Below are positions 1 through 6,675 of a DNA stretch of 64,000 nucleotides, one piece after another. Source of the DNA: Bacillus sp. P14.5 (GTDB taxonomy: Bacteria > Bacillota > Bacilli > Bacillales > Bacillaceae_B); contig NZ_NIJF01000033.1 of assembly GCF_003316765.1 (NCBI RefSeq), positions 1 through 64,000 of the forward strand, read 5' to 3'. Below the pieces are notes generated by a model, which did no database searches, had not been told where the DNA came from, and worked only from the letters and a program-made list of their open reading frames with translations. Each line of letters begins with the position of its first letter. The first letter of the stretch is position 1. The position numbers and the translations under genes are program-made.

Positions 1-464
1 TGTAAGCCTGTTAGCATTCATACGCCTGTAACGTATCATGGATTTTAATATTAATTAATCTTACTCACCCATATCTAACCTCACAATTTGGTGATATACA
101 CATTTCTATGTATCGCAGGTATAGACCCGTACATCCAGAAGTTTGTCAGCTTAACCTTTTCTTTAGGTCATTTAAGCATTCTCACCATATTCAATCAACC
201 CAAGCATCATGATTTACACCACCCCCGCGGGTAGGCTTTCGTCAGCTCATTTTAGCTGATACGGTAAATTCTTACGCCTTTTCACCGAGCTCTTAACACT
301 ATCTTTCTTACTAAATCCAGTGCTAATCGACTAAGAGAGAACCCTTCCAAGCGTTACCTCTTCATTTGATTCTTCGATATAATCCTTCAATTCCATAAGG
401 AATTGTCTACCTTTTACCTGAGTAATGTGTAACCACTCTCAGCTGTAGTAGAAACATTTCGCAC
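1..464 (-). mobile_element. 5' part of a group II intron (partial)
   Basis: Read on the minus strand, the segment starts with GTGCG, the conserved group II intron 5' end, at 464 and runs off the left edge of the window. It is free of long ORFs but rich in short paired segments and purine-rich GAAAG-type loops such as GACGAAAGCC, as in domain I of these ribozymes. The reverse-transcriptase ORF and domains V-VI would lie outside the window. The upstream exon ends in GGGCAGGTTAATT, a sequence related to the repeat that bounds the neighbouring cassettes. The call rests on the 5' signature and general character, not on a folded structure. Confidence 0.55.
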
Positions 465-544
465 AATTAACCTGCCCTTTAACTTAGTACCAATTATTTC
501 AAATCCGAGCAACTTACTCAAGGAAAACTTAAATTAAAAAAAGA

Positions 545-566
545 GCTTACCCTGTTCTGGATAAGC
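545..566 (-). terminator. Rho-independent terminator overlapping a stop codon
   Basis: On the minus strand GCTTATCC and GGGTAAGC form an imperfect stem followed by TCTTTTTTT. The stem overlaps the last codons of the 133-residue membrane protein gene, whose stop codon is part of the second arm. Confidence 0.7.
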
Positions 567-948
567 ACCTGTTACTTAAAGAAGGATTAAGGTTTTTATT
601 TGAAACATTTATCATCAAAATGGTTGAAATAAGGTAACATACAAGAGGATAGTAAACTAATGGTAGAGTATCAGGGATAATAAGGGGTTTAATTCCAATA
701 TACTTTACTAAGGGTACACTAATCAAAAAGGCTAATAGCATTAGATGAGTTTTACGAAAAACTACTGCAACTAAAGCTATGCAACTTGGTATATAAAGAA
801 AAATAACGTATTTCAATCTTAATATCCATATCCAATCTTCAATAGTGTCTCCAGTTGATTTTGGTATATAGTCTTTCCATATATATAGCCCCATTAAAGA
901 ACCAACAGTCCCTATAATAGTTGCAAACAAAAACCTATTCTTTTTCAC
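547..948 (-). CDS. Small multi-pass membrane protein, unknown function
   Basis: This 133-residue protein is mostly hydrophobic, with about four predicted membrane segments (residues near 6-24, 44-62, 66-84 and 92-114). The start is GTG, 8 bases after the strong ribosome binding site AAGAAGGGGG. I recognise no family. The gene sits between the group II intron and the GNAT gene and reads leftward like all genes of the island. Its ribosome binding site lies partly in the second arm of a 13-bp hairpin (960-994), so translation may be controlled by RNA structure. The last residues (CLSRTG) are encoded by terminator sequence, which suggests the original C-terminus was altered when the gene was joined to this terminator. 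Confidence 0.6.
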   Translation of the reverse strand: MKKNRFLFATIIGTVGSLMGLYIWKDYIPKSTGDTIEDWIWILRLKYVIFLYIPSCIALVAVVFRKTHLMLLAFLISVPLVKYIGIKPLIIPDTLPLVYYPLVCYLISTILMINVSNKNLNPSLSNRCLSRTG

Positions 949-959
949 TGAGACAACCC

Positions 960-994
960 CCTTCTTAGTAATACTGTATTCATTACTAAGAAGG
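960..994 (-). promoter_or_regulatory. 13-bp hairpin covering a ribosome binding site
   Basis: CCTTCTTAGTAAT (960-972) and ATTACTAAGAAGG (982-994) are perfect inverted repeats with a 9-base loop. On the minus strand the second arm contains AAGAAGG, the core of the ribosome binding site for the 133-residue membrane protein. There is no T-run after it, so a terminator is less likely than a translational control hairpin. Confidence 0.55.
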
Positions 995-1035
995 TAAACA
1001 CTTATTTAAATATCCTGCTTATTAAAACCTGCCCT

Positions 1036-1090
1036 TTACTTGAACAGAGGGCGGCTGCTTATTCAGCAAACGCCCCCGATTGTTGAACAA
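1036..1090 (-). repeat. Cassette-boundary hairpin repeat, copy 1
   Basis: On the minus strand the unit reads TTGTTCAACAATCGGGGGCG, then TTTGCTGAATAAGCAGCCGCC, then a second TGTTCAA and GGGCAGG. GGGCG pairs with CGCCC and GCTG with CAGC, leaving a three-base TTT bulge and an AATAAG loop. No T-run follows, so it is not a standard terminator. The core recurs at 1618-1653 and 5153-5186, with half copies at 2030-2058 and 4607-4637. Confidence 0.75.
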
Positions 1091-1094
1091 GACA

Positions 1095-1562
1095 TTATAA
1101 ATTCTTTTCTAAACAATAGTGTGGTTTTCCTTCGAAAATTACTTCTTTAAACTTATTAAAACCTAACCTGGTCCAAAACAAAATCCCTTTCTCATTCCCC
1201 TTATGGACTGCCAATCGTAATTTTTTCTTTCCTTCTTTTCTAATAAGGTCTTCTAATTGTTGAAATACTCCAAGTGAATTTCCTTCCCCTTGAAATTGCT
1301 TATGAATTACAAATAAACTAATCCAAGGAGAATTATCTGAGGGATTATTTATACAATAATCCACTAATCCTATGTAATTATTCCCCTGCTTGATTAGCAG
1401 TCGAGTCGTATTTAACTTCTTGGATTCTTCATATTCAGAAAGGATATCATCGTAGTTAATAGTGCTTTTATTTTTAGACATCTGATTATAGGAAGAGTTT
1501 GAATTCATAATTTCTAATTCAATCTTCCATTTATTTATTTCGTTAGTTTCAAAAGTAATCAC
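1095..1562 (-). CDS. GNAT family N-acetyltransferase
   Basis: A 155-residue acetyltransferase-type protein; such enzymes move an acetyl group from acetyl-CoA to an amine, but the substrate here is unknown. The GNAT motif A is visible near residues 85-100 (FVIHKQFQGEGNS, a Q-x-x-G-x-G-type CoA pyrophosphate loop), and FWTRLGF near residues 130-136 is the usual C-terminal motif. The likely start is the GTG at 1562, 9 bases after GGAAAGG; an upstream in-frame GTG abuts that site. A near-identical copy with a frameshift lies at 4640-5106. Both copies share the same flanking repeats, as expected for a duplicated cassette. Confidence 0.8.
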   Translation of the reverse strand: MITFETNEINKWKIELEIMNSNSSYNQMSKNKSTINYDDILSEYEESKKLNTTRLLIKQGNNYIGLVDYCINNPSDNSPWISLFVIHKQFQGEGNSLGVFQQLEDLIRKEGKKKLRLAVHKGNEKGILFWTRLGFNKFKEVIFEGKPHYCLEKNL

Positions 1563-1617
1563 GTTAAACACCCTTTCCTTCTTACAATGTTAACCAATGC
1601 TACCCGATACTCACATA

Positions 1618-1653
1618 ACAGGGCGGCTGCTTATTCAGCAAACGCCCCCGTTT
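1618..1653 (-). repeat. Cassette-boundary hairpin repeat, copy 2
   Basis: The same core as copy 1, with GGGCG/CGCCC and GCTG/CAGC arms and an AATAAG loop. It lies between the 92-residue membrane protein gene and the start of the GNAT gene. The sequence leading from it into the GNAT gene, TATCGGGTAGCATTG, is also found beside copy 3 at the second GNAT copy. Confidence 0.75.
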
Positions 1654-1705
1654 CTTTAATAAGATATTAGTTGTATTAGGTATGTGGTTAATTTTAGTTT
1701 TTATG

Positions 1706-1984
1706 TTATAAACTTGTATCATTAGTCTTTTTAGAGTATATTACCAAGATTGTGAATAAAGAAAGTGCTAAAACTATGGCAGGTAAAACAAAGTGATTAA
1801 TGTACGGAATATTGACAACACCACTAATCAATAATCCAGTACCAAGGATTAAATAAAAGCCAATAGCAATTTTGGAGTTATTTTTAAACCCCATTGGCGC
1901 AACTAACCAATGAAATTTATTTTTATTTAACATAACTAAGAAACCACACATAATACTAAGAAAACCTAAAAATGACAGACTCAT
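1706..1984 (-). CDS. Small membrane protein, unknown function
   Basis: A 92-residue protein with three hydrophobic stretches (residues about 3-18, 38-57 and 63-84) and a lysine-rich C-terminus, so a small integral membrane protein. The ATG at 1984 is preceded by TTTGGAGGTGAAAAAA, a strong ribosome binding site. The reading frame extends 23 codons further upstream without such a site, into repeat-derived sequence near 2030-2053. I cannot assign a family. It is bounded by hairpin-repeat copy 2 downstream and a half copy upstream, consistent with an independent cassette. Confidence 0.65.
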   Translation of the reverse strand: MSLSFLGFLSIMCGFLVMLNKNKFHWLVAPMGFKNNSKIAIGFYLILGTGLLISGVVNIPYINHFVLPAIVLALSLFTILVIYSKKTNDTSL

Positions 1985-2029
1985 TTTTTTCACCTCCAAA
2001 CCATAAGGAAATTCCAATGCTTTGTTAAA

Positions 2030-2058
2030 GTATCCTGCCCAATAATTGAACAAGGCTA
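2030..2058 (-). repeat. Half copy of the cassette-boundary repeat
   Basis: On the minus strand it reads CTTGTTCAATTATTGGGCAGG, matching the outer part of copy 1 (TGTTCAAGTAAAGGGCAGG) without the G/C hairpin core. It lies just upstream of the 92-residue membrane protein gene. Confidence 0.5.
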
Positions 2059-2128
2059 CAGCTAAGATAATTGACTAATCTTCAAAATCTATAGAATAGG
2101 TTAAAGCAGTTCAATAAATCAAGTTTAA

Positions 2129-2692
2129 TCATAGTTCATTAATAGTTTTTATCAATTGTTCTGTGTTTAAAATAGTAGCAAATTCTTCATTCAAAGTAGC
2201 TAAAGTTGTATTATGAATAATCTCAGGTCCAAAATAATTACCAACTTGGTCATTCATCCCAAAGGCTGCAGTGGCATCTGAAATTAAATAAGTATCAAAA
2301 CCTAAATTTCCACTCATTCTTGTGGTAGTAGAGACACAATGAGGAGTAGTTAAACCTACTATTACCACTGTTTCGATGTTGGCAGCATGAAGATATTCTT
2401 CTAGATTTGTTCCGATAAAACTACTGTTAACTGTTTTGGTCATAACGACTTCTCCTTCAAATGGTTTGGCCACCTCTTTTATCTGGAAGCCTTCATTTTT
2501 TGGGTAAAAAACAGAAGAAGGATTTTCAGACTTGTGCTGAACATGAATAACATTCCAGCCTTTTTTTCTCCAAGCTGTTAGTATTTGACCAATATTTTCT
2601 TCTGCATTGAGATTGTTTCGTTCTCCCCACTTGGGATCATTAAATGCGTCTTGAACATCTATAATTATTAAGGCATTATTGTTTCCATTCAA
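2129..2692 (-). CDS. Isochorismatase-like cysteine hydrolase
   Basis: A 187-residue member of the isochorismatase/nicotinamidase superfamily, which hydrolyses C-N or vinyl-ether bonds using an Asp-Lys-Cys triad. Visible elements are LIIIDVQDAF with the catalytic Asp near residue 13, a Lys in VVMTKTVNSSF, and the Cys in TTPHCVSTTTR. The actual substrate cannot be told. The start is a TTG at 2692, seven bases after AAGGGGGAG; the frame stays open to 2788, but no better start with a ribosome binding site is seen there. A related enzyme follows immediately upstream (2795-3352), so the two form a tandem paralogous pair probably transcribed together. Confidence 0.8.
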   Translation of the reverse strand: MNGNNNALIIIDVQDAFNDPKWGERNNLNAEENIGQILTAWRKKGWNVIHVQHKSENPSSVFYPKNEGFQIKEVAKPFEGEVVMTKTVNSSFIGTNLEEYLHAANIETVVIVGLTTPHCVSTTTRMSGNLGFDTYLISDATAAFGMNDQVGNYFGPEIIHNTTLATLNEEFATILNTEQLIKTINEL

Positions 2693-2794
2693 TTTAAAAC
2701 TCCCCCTTCTGGATACTCTTATAAAAAGAACATCCCAATTTCCTACTAAGAAATTGGGAGCTGTTCGTAAGACGATTGCTATTTTCATACGACT

Positions 2795-3352
2795 TTATCT
2801 ATATGAATTATGAGTAGGATTGAATAATTCTTCTTCAGAACTTCGTACAATTGAAAAGTGTTCAACATTGTAATGTCCATGTAGTGTGTGATTATGATGC
2901 TTGATAATTTGTTCAGCGCTTAGTACCTCATTGTCTGTCGTAGAATGGCCATCCCCAACTAGTGTGACATCGAACCCACTTATAGTGGCAGTTCTAACTG
3001 CACTGTCAATACAATGTTCTGTTGCACATCCCATGATTACCAGATGTTTGATTTGAAGAGATCTTAGGTGACTTAGTAGCTCTGTTCCATGGAAAGAATT
3101 CGTAGCAGCTTTGTCGAAGATTTTAGATTCTGCTGGCACATTAATTCGTTCATGAATTTGAAACCCTTCACCTTGACCTTGTGCAATATCCGTGTCTCTT
3201 ACAAAAATAACAGGAATATCAAATAATTTAGCCTTTTCAATAACCATATTAACATTTGAAATCAACTTGGATTTGTTAAACACAGCTCTTGTTTCCTGAC
3301 TTCCTTCTATTAATTCTTGTTGTACATCAATAACAATTAGTGCTTGGTTCAA
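2795..3352 (-). CDS. Isochorismatase-like cysteine hydrolase
   Basis: A 185-residue protein of the isochorismatase superfamily, with LIVIDVQQELI (catalytic Asp near residue 9), a Lys in KIFDKAATNSF, and the nucleophile Cys in MGCATEHCIDSAVR. This layout matches small nicotinamidase- or isochorismatase-type hydrolases found in Bacillus accessory regions. The start is TTG at 3352, preceded by AAAGGG with 9-base spacing. It is followed on the same strand by a second family member. Upstream lies a 17-codon ORF with a strong ribosome binding site and a hairpin (3375-3453), which may regulate it. The true substrate is unknown. Confidence 0.8.
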   Translation of the reverse strand: MNQALIVIDVQQELIEGSQETRAVFNKSKLISNVNMVIEKAKLFDIPVIFVRDTDIAQGQGEGFQIHERINVPAESKIFDKAATNSFHGTELLSHLRSLQIKHLVIMGCATEHCIDSAVRTATISGFDVTLVGDGHSTTDNEVLSAEQIIKHHNHTLHGHYNVEHFSIVRSSEEELFNPTHNSYR

Positions 3353-3399
3353 ATGATTTTACCCTTTCAGATTGGGGGAAATGCTTGGTTATAAATAAA

Positions 3400-3453
3400 T
3401 TAGTTAGGCAATTTCCCCGTTGTATTTTTTTCTACTATTTTTTTGTCTTTCAT
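3400..3453 (-). CDS. Possible 17-residue leader peptide
   Basis: An ATG at 3453 lies seven bases after AGGAGG, a near-perfect ribosome binding site. The ORF encodes MKDKKIVEKNTTGKLPN and ends in TAA. The codons for its C-terminus lie in the first arm of a hairpin (GGGGAAATTGC with GCATTTCCCC) that stands just before the isochorismatase start. This arrangement resembles a translated leader. A degraded gene start is the alternative. Confidence 0.35.
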   Translation of the reverse strand: MKDKKIVEKNTTGKLPN

Positions 3454-3591
3454 AATATCTACCTCCTGTATAAATTATTGAACTAAAAATCACAAGGGAA
3501 TTTCCAGACAACTAAATCTTATCATAAAATAGCAGTAAAAGGATACTTTTCCCAGAAAGCTTTTCCATTAAATGGCCCGAAACAAGAAGAA

Positions 3592-3623
3592 AGAGCCTCA
3601 TACCCACTAAGGGTTGAAGCTCT
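3592..3623 (-). terminator. Terminator after the tyrosine recombinase
   Basis: On the minus strand AGAGCTTCAACCC and GGGTATGAGGCTCT form an imperfect stem followed by TTTCTTCTTG, just after the recombinase stop codon. Confidence 0.5.
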
Positions 3624-3629
3624 GAAATG

Positions 3630-4472
3630 TTAAAAATATTTACAGTAGAAGTCCTGGCGTAGCTTTCCACTAAGTTGAGCATAAATCTTTGTCGTTTCAC
3701 TTTTCTCATGCCCCAGAAGGCTTTGGATCACTTCCAGAGGAGCACCGTTATTAATTAGATGAGTAGCATAGCTATGTCTTAATTGATGAGGGTGAATACT
3801 CTTCTTTATACCTGCTCTTTTTGAAACTCGTTTTATAATGTATCGAATCATATCAATACTCATTCGGTGTTTGGGCTTTCTCTCTGTTATAAATAGGCAA
3901 TCCTCTTGATCGTCACGTTCATCCAAGTATCGTTTCAACCAAAGGGAGCAGCGAGTATTAAAATACACTTCCCTCTCTTTGTCACCTTTTCCATGAACAA
4001 TCACAGAGTTCGCTGAGAAGTTTATGTCTTCCCGGTTTAGCTTGACAATTTCCCCTATCCGACAACCCGTCGAATAAAAAATTTCAAACAAGGCATTTTC
4101 CAAGGAGCTCTCGCAAGCCTCCCTTAAGTGTTCGATTTCAAGATCCGTGAGGAACTTTGGGATTCTTTTCCCTATCTTCGGTTCCTTTAACTTAGCAGCC
4201 GGATTGTATGGAAGATGCCCCTCATCATGAATCCACTTAAAAAGGGATCTGATGCAACGGACACGATGCCCCAAGCTCGCCGGTTTTAAATGGTCTCCTG
4301 AATGAATTAGATAACTCTTCAATTCGTCGGTTGTGAAGTCCTTTATGCTGATATCACCAAAGTGTTTTAACAGAAGAGTGTATTGAAAACAATAAGCTTT
4401 CAATGTTAGCGGAGAATAGCCTTCAATCTTCTTATCTAACTGATACTTTTCCCAGGCTTCAGACAGTCTCAT
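3630..4472 (-). CDS. Tyrosine recombinase, XerC/XerD-like integrase
   Basis: A 280-residue site-specific recombinase. The N-terminal SAM-like core-binding domain covers about residues 1-85 and the catalytic domain about 105-275. The full catalytic set is visible: Arg138 in STGCRIGE, Lys162 in HGKGDKER, His229 and Arg232 in HPHQLRHSYATH, His255 in LLGHEK, and the nucleophile Tyr264 in KIYAQLS. It is therefore probably active. It lacks the extra segment of integron integrases and is not adjacent to ftsZ-type or codY genes, so it is unlikely to be the housekeeping XerC. The ATG at 4472 or the GTG just before it follow TAGGAG. It lies inside an array of small genes bounded by hairpin repeats, so it may move them. 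Confidence 0.85.
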   Translation of the reverse strand: MRLSEAWEKYQLDKKIEGYSPLTLKAYCFQYTLLLKHFGDISIKDFTTDELKSYLIHSGDHLKPASLGHRVRCIRSLFKWIHDEGHLPYNPAAKLKEPKIGKRIPKFLTDLEIEHLREACESSLENALFEIFYSTGCRIGEIVKLNREDINFSANSVIVHGKGDKEREVYFNTRCSLWLKRYLDERDDQEDCLFITERKPKHRMSIDMIRYIIKRVSKRAGIKKSIHPHQLRHSYATHLINNGAPLEVIQSLLGHEKSETTKIYAQLSGKLRQDFYCKYF

Positions 4473-4560
4473 CACGTCATCATCTCCTACAAGGCTGCCA
4501 ACCAAGTAAACTTTGGTTCTAGTATGCCCATTCGGAAGATGGTTTATACAAAGCTATTAA

Positions 4561-4590
4561 ATAAGTGTTCCTTTTTGTAGGAACACCTTT
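4561..4590. repeat. Perfect hairpin upstream of the recombinase
   Basis: AAGTGTTCCT and AGGAACAC(C) form a short stem with a TTTTGT loop, between the recombinase start and the half repeat at 4607. It could be a terminator for the upstream cassette or a recombination-related hairpin. Confidence 0.4.
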
Positions 4591-4606
4591 ATGGCCACTG
4601 ATCTTA

Positions 4607-4637
4607 CATTAGCGCCCCCCGATTGTTGAACAAAAAT
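4607..4637 (-). repeat. Half copy of the cassette-boundary repeat
   Basis: On the minus strand TTGTTCAACAATCGGGGG matches the first half of copy 1 exactly and then diverges at GCGCTAATG. The switch from shared to unrelated sequence occurs within the G-rich arm, marking one edge of the duplicated GNAT unit. Confidence 0.65.
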
Positions 4638-4639
4638 TT

Positions 4640-5106
4640 TTATAAATTCTTTTCTAAGCAATAGTGTGGTTTTCCTTCAAAAATTACTTCTTTGAATTTA
4701 TTAAAACCTAGCCTCGTCCAAAACAAAGTTCCTTTCTCATTCTCCTTATGGACTGCCAATCGTAATTTTTCTTTCCTTCTTTTCTAATAATGTCTTCTAA
4801 TTGTTGAAATACTCCAAGTGAATTTCCTCCCCCTTGAAATTGCTTATGAATTACAAATAAACTTATCCAAGGAGTATTATCTGAAGGATTATTTATACAA
4901 TAATCCACTAATCCTATATAATTATCACCCTGCTTGATTAGCAGTCGAGTAGTATTTAACTTCTTGGATTCTTTATATTCAGAAAGGATATCATCGTAGT
5001 TAATAGTGCTTTTATTTTTAGACATCTGATTATAGGAAGAGTTTGAATTCATAATTTCTAATTCAATCTTCCACTTATTTATTTCGTTAGTTTCAAAAGT
5101 AATCAA
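4640..5106 (-). pseudogene. Frameshifted second copy of the GNAT acetyltransferase
   Basis: This is a near-identical copy of the gene at 1095-1562. The reading frame is intact from a TTG start at 5106 (in place of GTG in the other copy) to about residue 115. There a run of T is five bases (4766-4770) rather than six (1221-1226). The one-base loss shifts the frame and ends the protein early with unrelated residues. Sequence beyond the shift remains homologous down to the original stop near 4640. The copy lies at the upstream edge of the cassette-like island and is flanked by hairpin repeat copy 3 and a half copy. Confidence 0.85.
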
Positions 5107-5152
5107 CTTAAACACCCTTTCCTTCATTCAATGCTACCCGATAGTCACACAA

Positions 5153-5186
5153 CAGGGCGGCTGCTTGTTCAGCAAACGCCCCCGTT
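5153..5186 (-). repeat. Cassette-boundary hairpin repeat, copy 3
   Basis: It is the same core as copies 1 and 2, differing by one base in the loop (AACAAG for AATAAG). It precedes the second GNAT copy exactly as copy 2 precedes the first. Confidence 0.75.
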
Positions 5187-5189
5187 TGT

Positions 5190-5490
5190 TCAGTAAGGTT
5201 CTTTTTCTTATTACTAATGAAAATACATCAAGAAGGAATTACTCGTTACCTTCTAGATACATAAGATAATTAGAAGATACTATATCTAGTTCTGTGTAGT
5301 TAACATCATTACAATACCTCTAACAATATAGATTATTAGAGGAGAGGAGGAGATTCTCCTAAAATGAACATATTTATACCCAATAAAGAAAGACTAATCC
5401 CTAGGAAAAATATCCAAGGATTATCTTCTGTTTACTTAACCAAGCCCCTTTCTTAAAAAATCTTAAACTTTTCAATTGAACAAAGAAAAA
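5190..5490. other. A/T-rich stretch without a recognisable gene
   Basis: About 300 bases between the cassette-like island and the permease operon. I see no ORF with a ribosome binding site, RNA gene or repeat here. Confidence 0.6.
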
Positions 5491-5518
5491 GCGGGAGATC
5501 AACAGTTCAATCTTCCGC
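5491..5518 (-). terminator. Terminator of the redox/transport operon
   Basis: On the minus strand GCGGAAGAT and ATCTCCCGC form a stem with one mismatch, followed by TTTTTCTTTG. It lies downstream of the last permease gene. Confidence 0.7.
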
Positions 5519-5646
5519 AATAGCCCTTTTAACAAAATAATCCAATACTGTAAATTCTACTTCCTTTCAATTTTTTTAAAAATCACTAGAAGGAGTAAAA
5601 TAATTAACCTCTTTGGAAAAATCAGACCTGTTTTATTCTACTCTTT

Positions 5647-6675
5647 CTACCCACTTCTCTTTCCTTGATTAACTAAATCGAACCTCTCCTGCATTGAGAA
5701 TGATGGTGCCTCTCTATCACCACCGTCTGATGGCTTAGATATTTTCCCGCTTTGTTCGGAATCCAGGAGTAGCACTTTTAAGTTGGTGCTGATTGTATTT
5801 ATGAAAAAGATAAGCATTGCAAAAAAGATGAGTGGACTAACCACAAGCCAAGGATTCACAAATATTTGATTTAAATTGATACTAATCATAGCCGCCCATT
5901 CATTTGTGGCTGTAAAGTATTCTGGTTCTGTTCCTCCAATACCAAAATTAATAATTTTTAGTCCACCAAGGGTGATATATATAATACCCAGTTGGATTAA
6001 TAATGCGAGTGTCTGAGAAATTTGTTCTGAAAAAAGCACAACTGAATGGCGACGAAATTGTGGCCAAAGATGGGCAGTAATGAGATGTCTCTTAGTTCCG
6101 CCTATTGTTTTTGATACCTGAATAAATTCGTTATGCATAAATATCTTCATCTCTTCACCAATATAAATGCCCAGTGAGGGTACGATTACAATGGAGATTA
6201 CTAGCATTTGAATGAACAAATAATTTGTAGTTCCAAGTGAATTTAATTGGAATGCTTTATCTACATAAAAAAGAAGTGCATAAACTATAATAACAAGCGG
6301 AATAAACTGAAAGACTTCTGCCATGGCCTTTACATGTTTCACTACTTTTTGGGATAAAAAAGTATAAACCAGTCCAAAAAAGAAGCCGAATAACATTCTT
6401 AGAAATGCTATCCCAATAGCAGCTAAAATAGTGTACTTTGCTCCAACAATTAGTAAAATGGCCACGTTCCTTCCCAATTTGTCACTACCCATTGGCGGCA
6501 TCTCTCGAGGGTTATATGGAGGAGCAGCTATTATCTTGCCACTAGAATCTTTCATATAATCAGAAGTATTACTATTAAAATCTGGATATATGTATGGTAG
6601 TAAGAAACTGGCTACTAGCATGAGTGCAATAATGAACAGAGGGATAGCTATCCCCAGTTTAGCTTGATTATTCAA
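5647..6675 (-). CDS. ABC transporter permease, DppC/OppC type
   Basis: A 342-residue inner-membrane permease related to the peptide/nickel ABC family. The N-terminus has one membrane segment followed by an extracytoplasmic loop with the family signature MGSDKLGRNVAILLIVGAK, close to the usual GTDxLGRDxxSRxxxGxR. The EAA-like loop is near residues 178-200 (IQVSKTIGGTKRHLITAHLW). The TTG start overlaps the end of the DppB-like gene by 8 bases and follows GGAGGGG, so the two are translationally coupled. No ATPase or substrate-binding protein of this family is nearby, so the pair may borrow an ATPase or serve a special role such as self-protection in the adjacent peptide locus. Confidence 0.75.
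   Translation of the reverse strand: MNNQAKLGIAIPLFIIALMLVASFLLPYIYPDFNSNTSDYMKDSSGKIIAAPPYNPREMPPMGSDKLGRNVAILLIVGAKYTILAAIGIAFLRMLFGFFFGLVYTFLSQKVVKHVKAMAEVFQFIPLVIIVYALLFYVDKAFQLNSLGTTNYLFIQMLVISIVIVPSLGIYIGEEMKIFMHNEFIQVSKTIGGTKRHLITAHLWPQFRRHSVVLFSEQISQTLALLIQLGIIYITLGGLKIINFGIGGTEPEYFTATNEWAAMISINLNQIFVNPWLVVSPLIFFAMLIFFINTISTNLKVLLLDSEQSGKISKPSDGGDREAPSFSMQERFDLVNQGKRSG

Noticed and set aside
1036..1090. Hairpin repeat as an ordinary terminator
   Set aside because: No T-run follows on either strand, and the conserved flanks TTGTTCAA and GGGCAGG extend beyond the stem.
3512..3709. 65-codon ORF overlapping the recombinase end
   Set aside because: It covers the terminator and the end of a well-supported gene in another frame.
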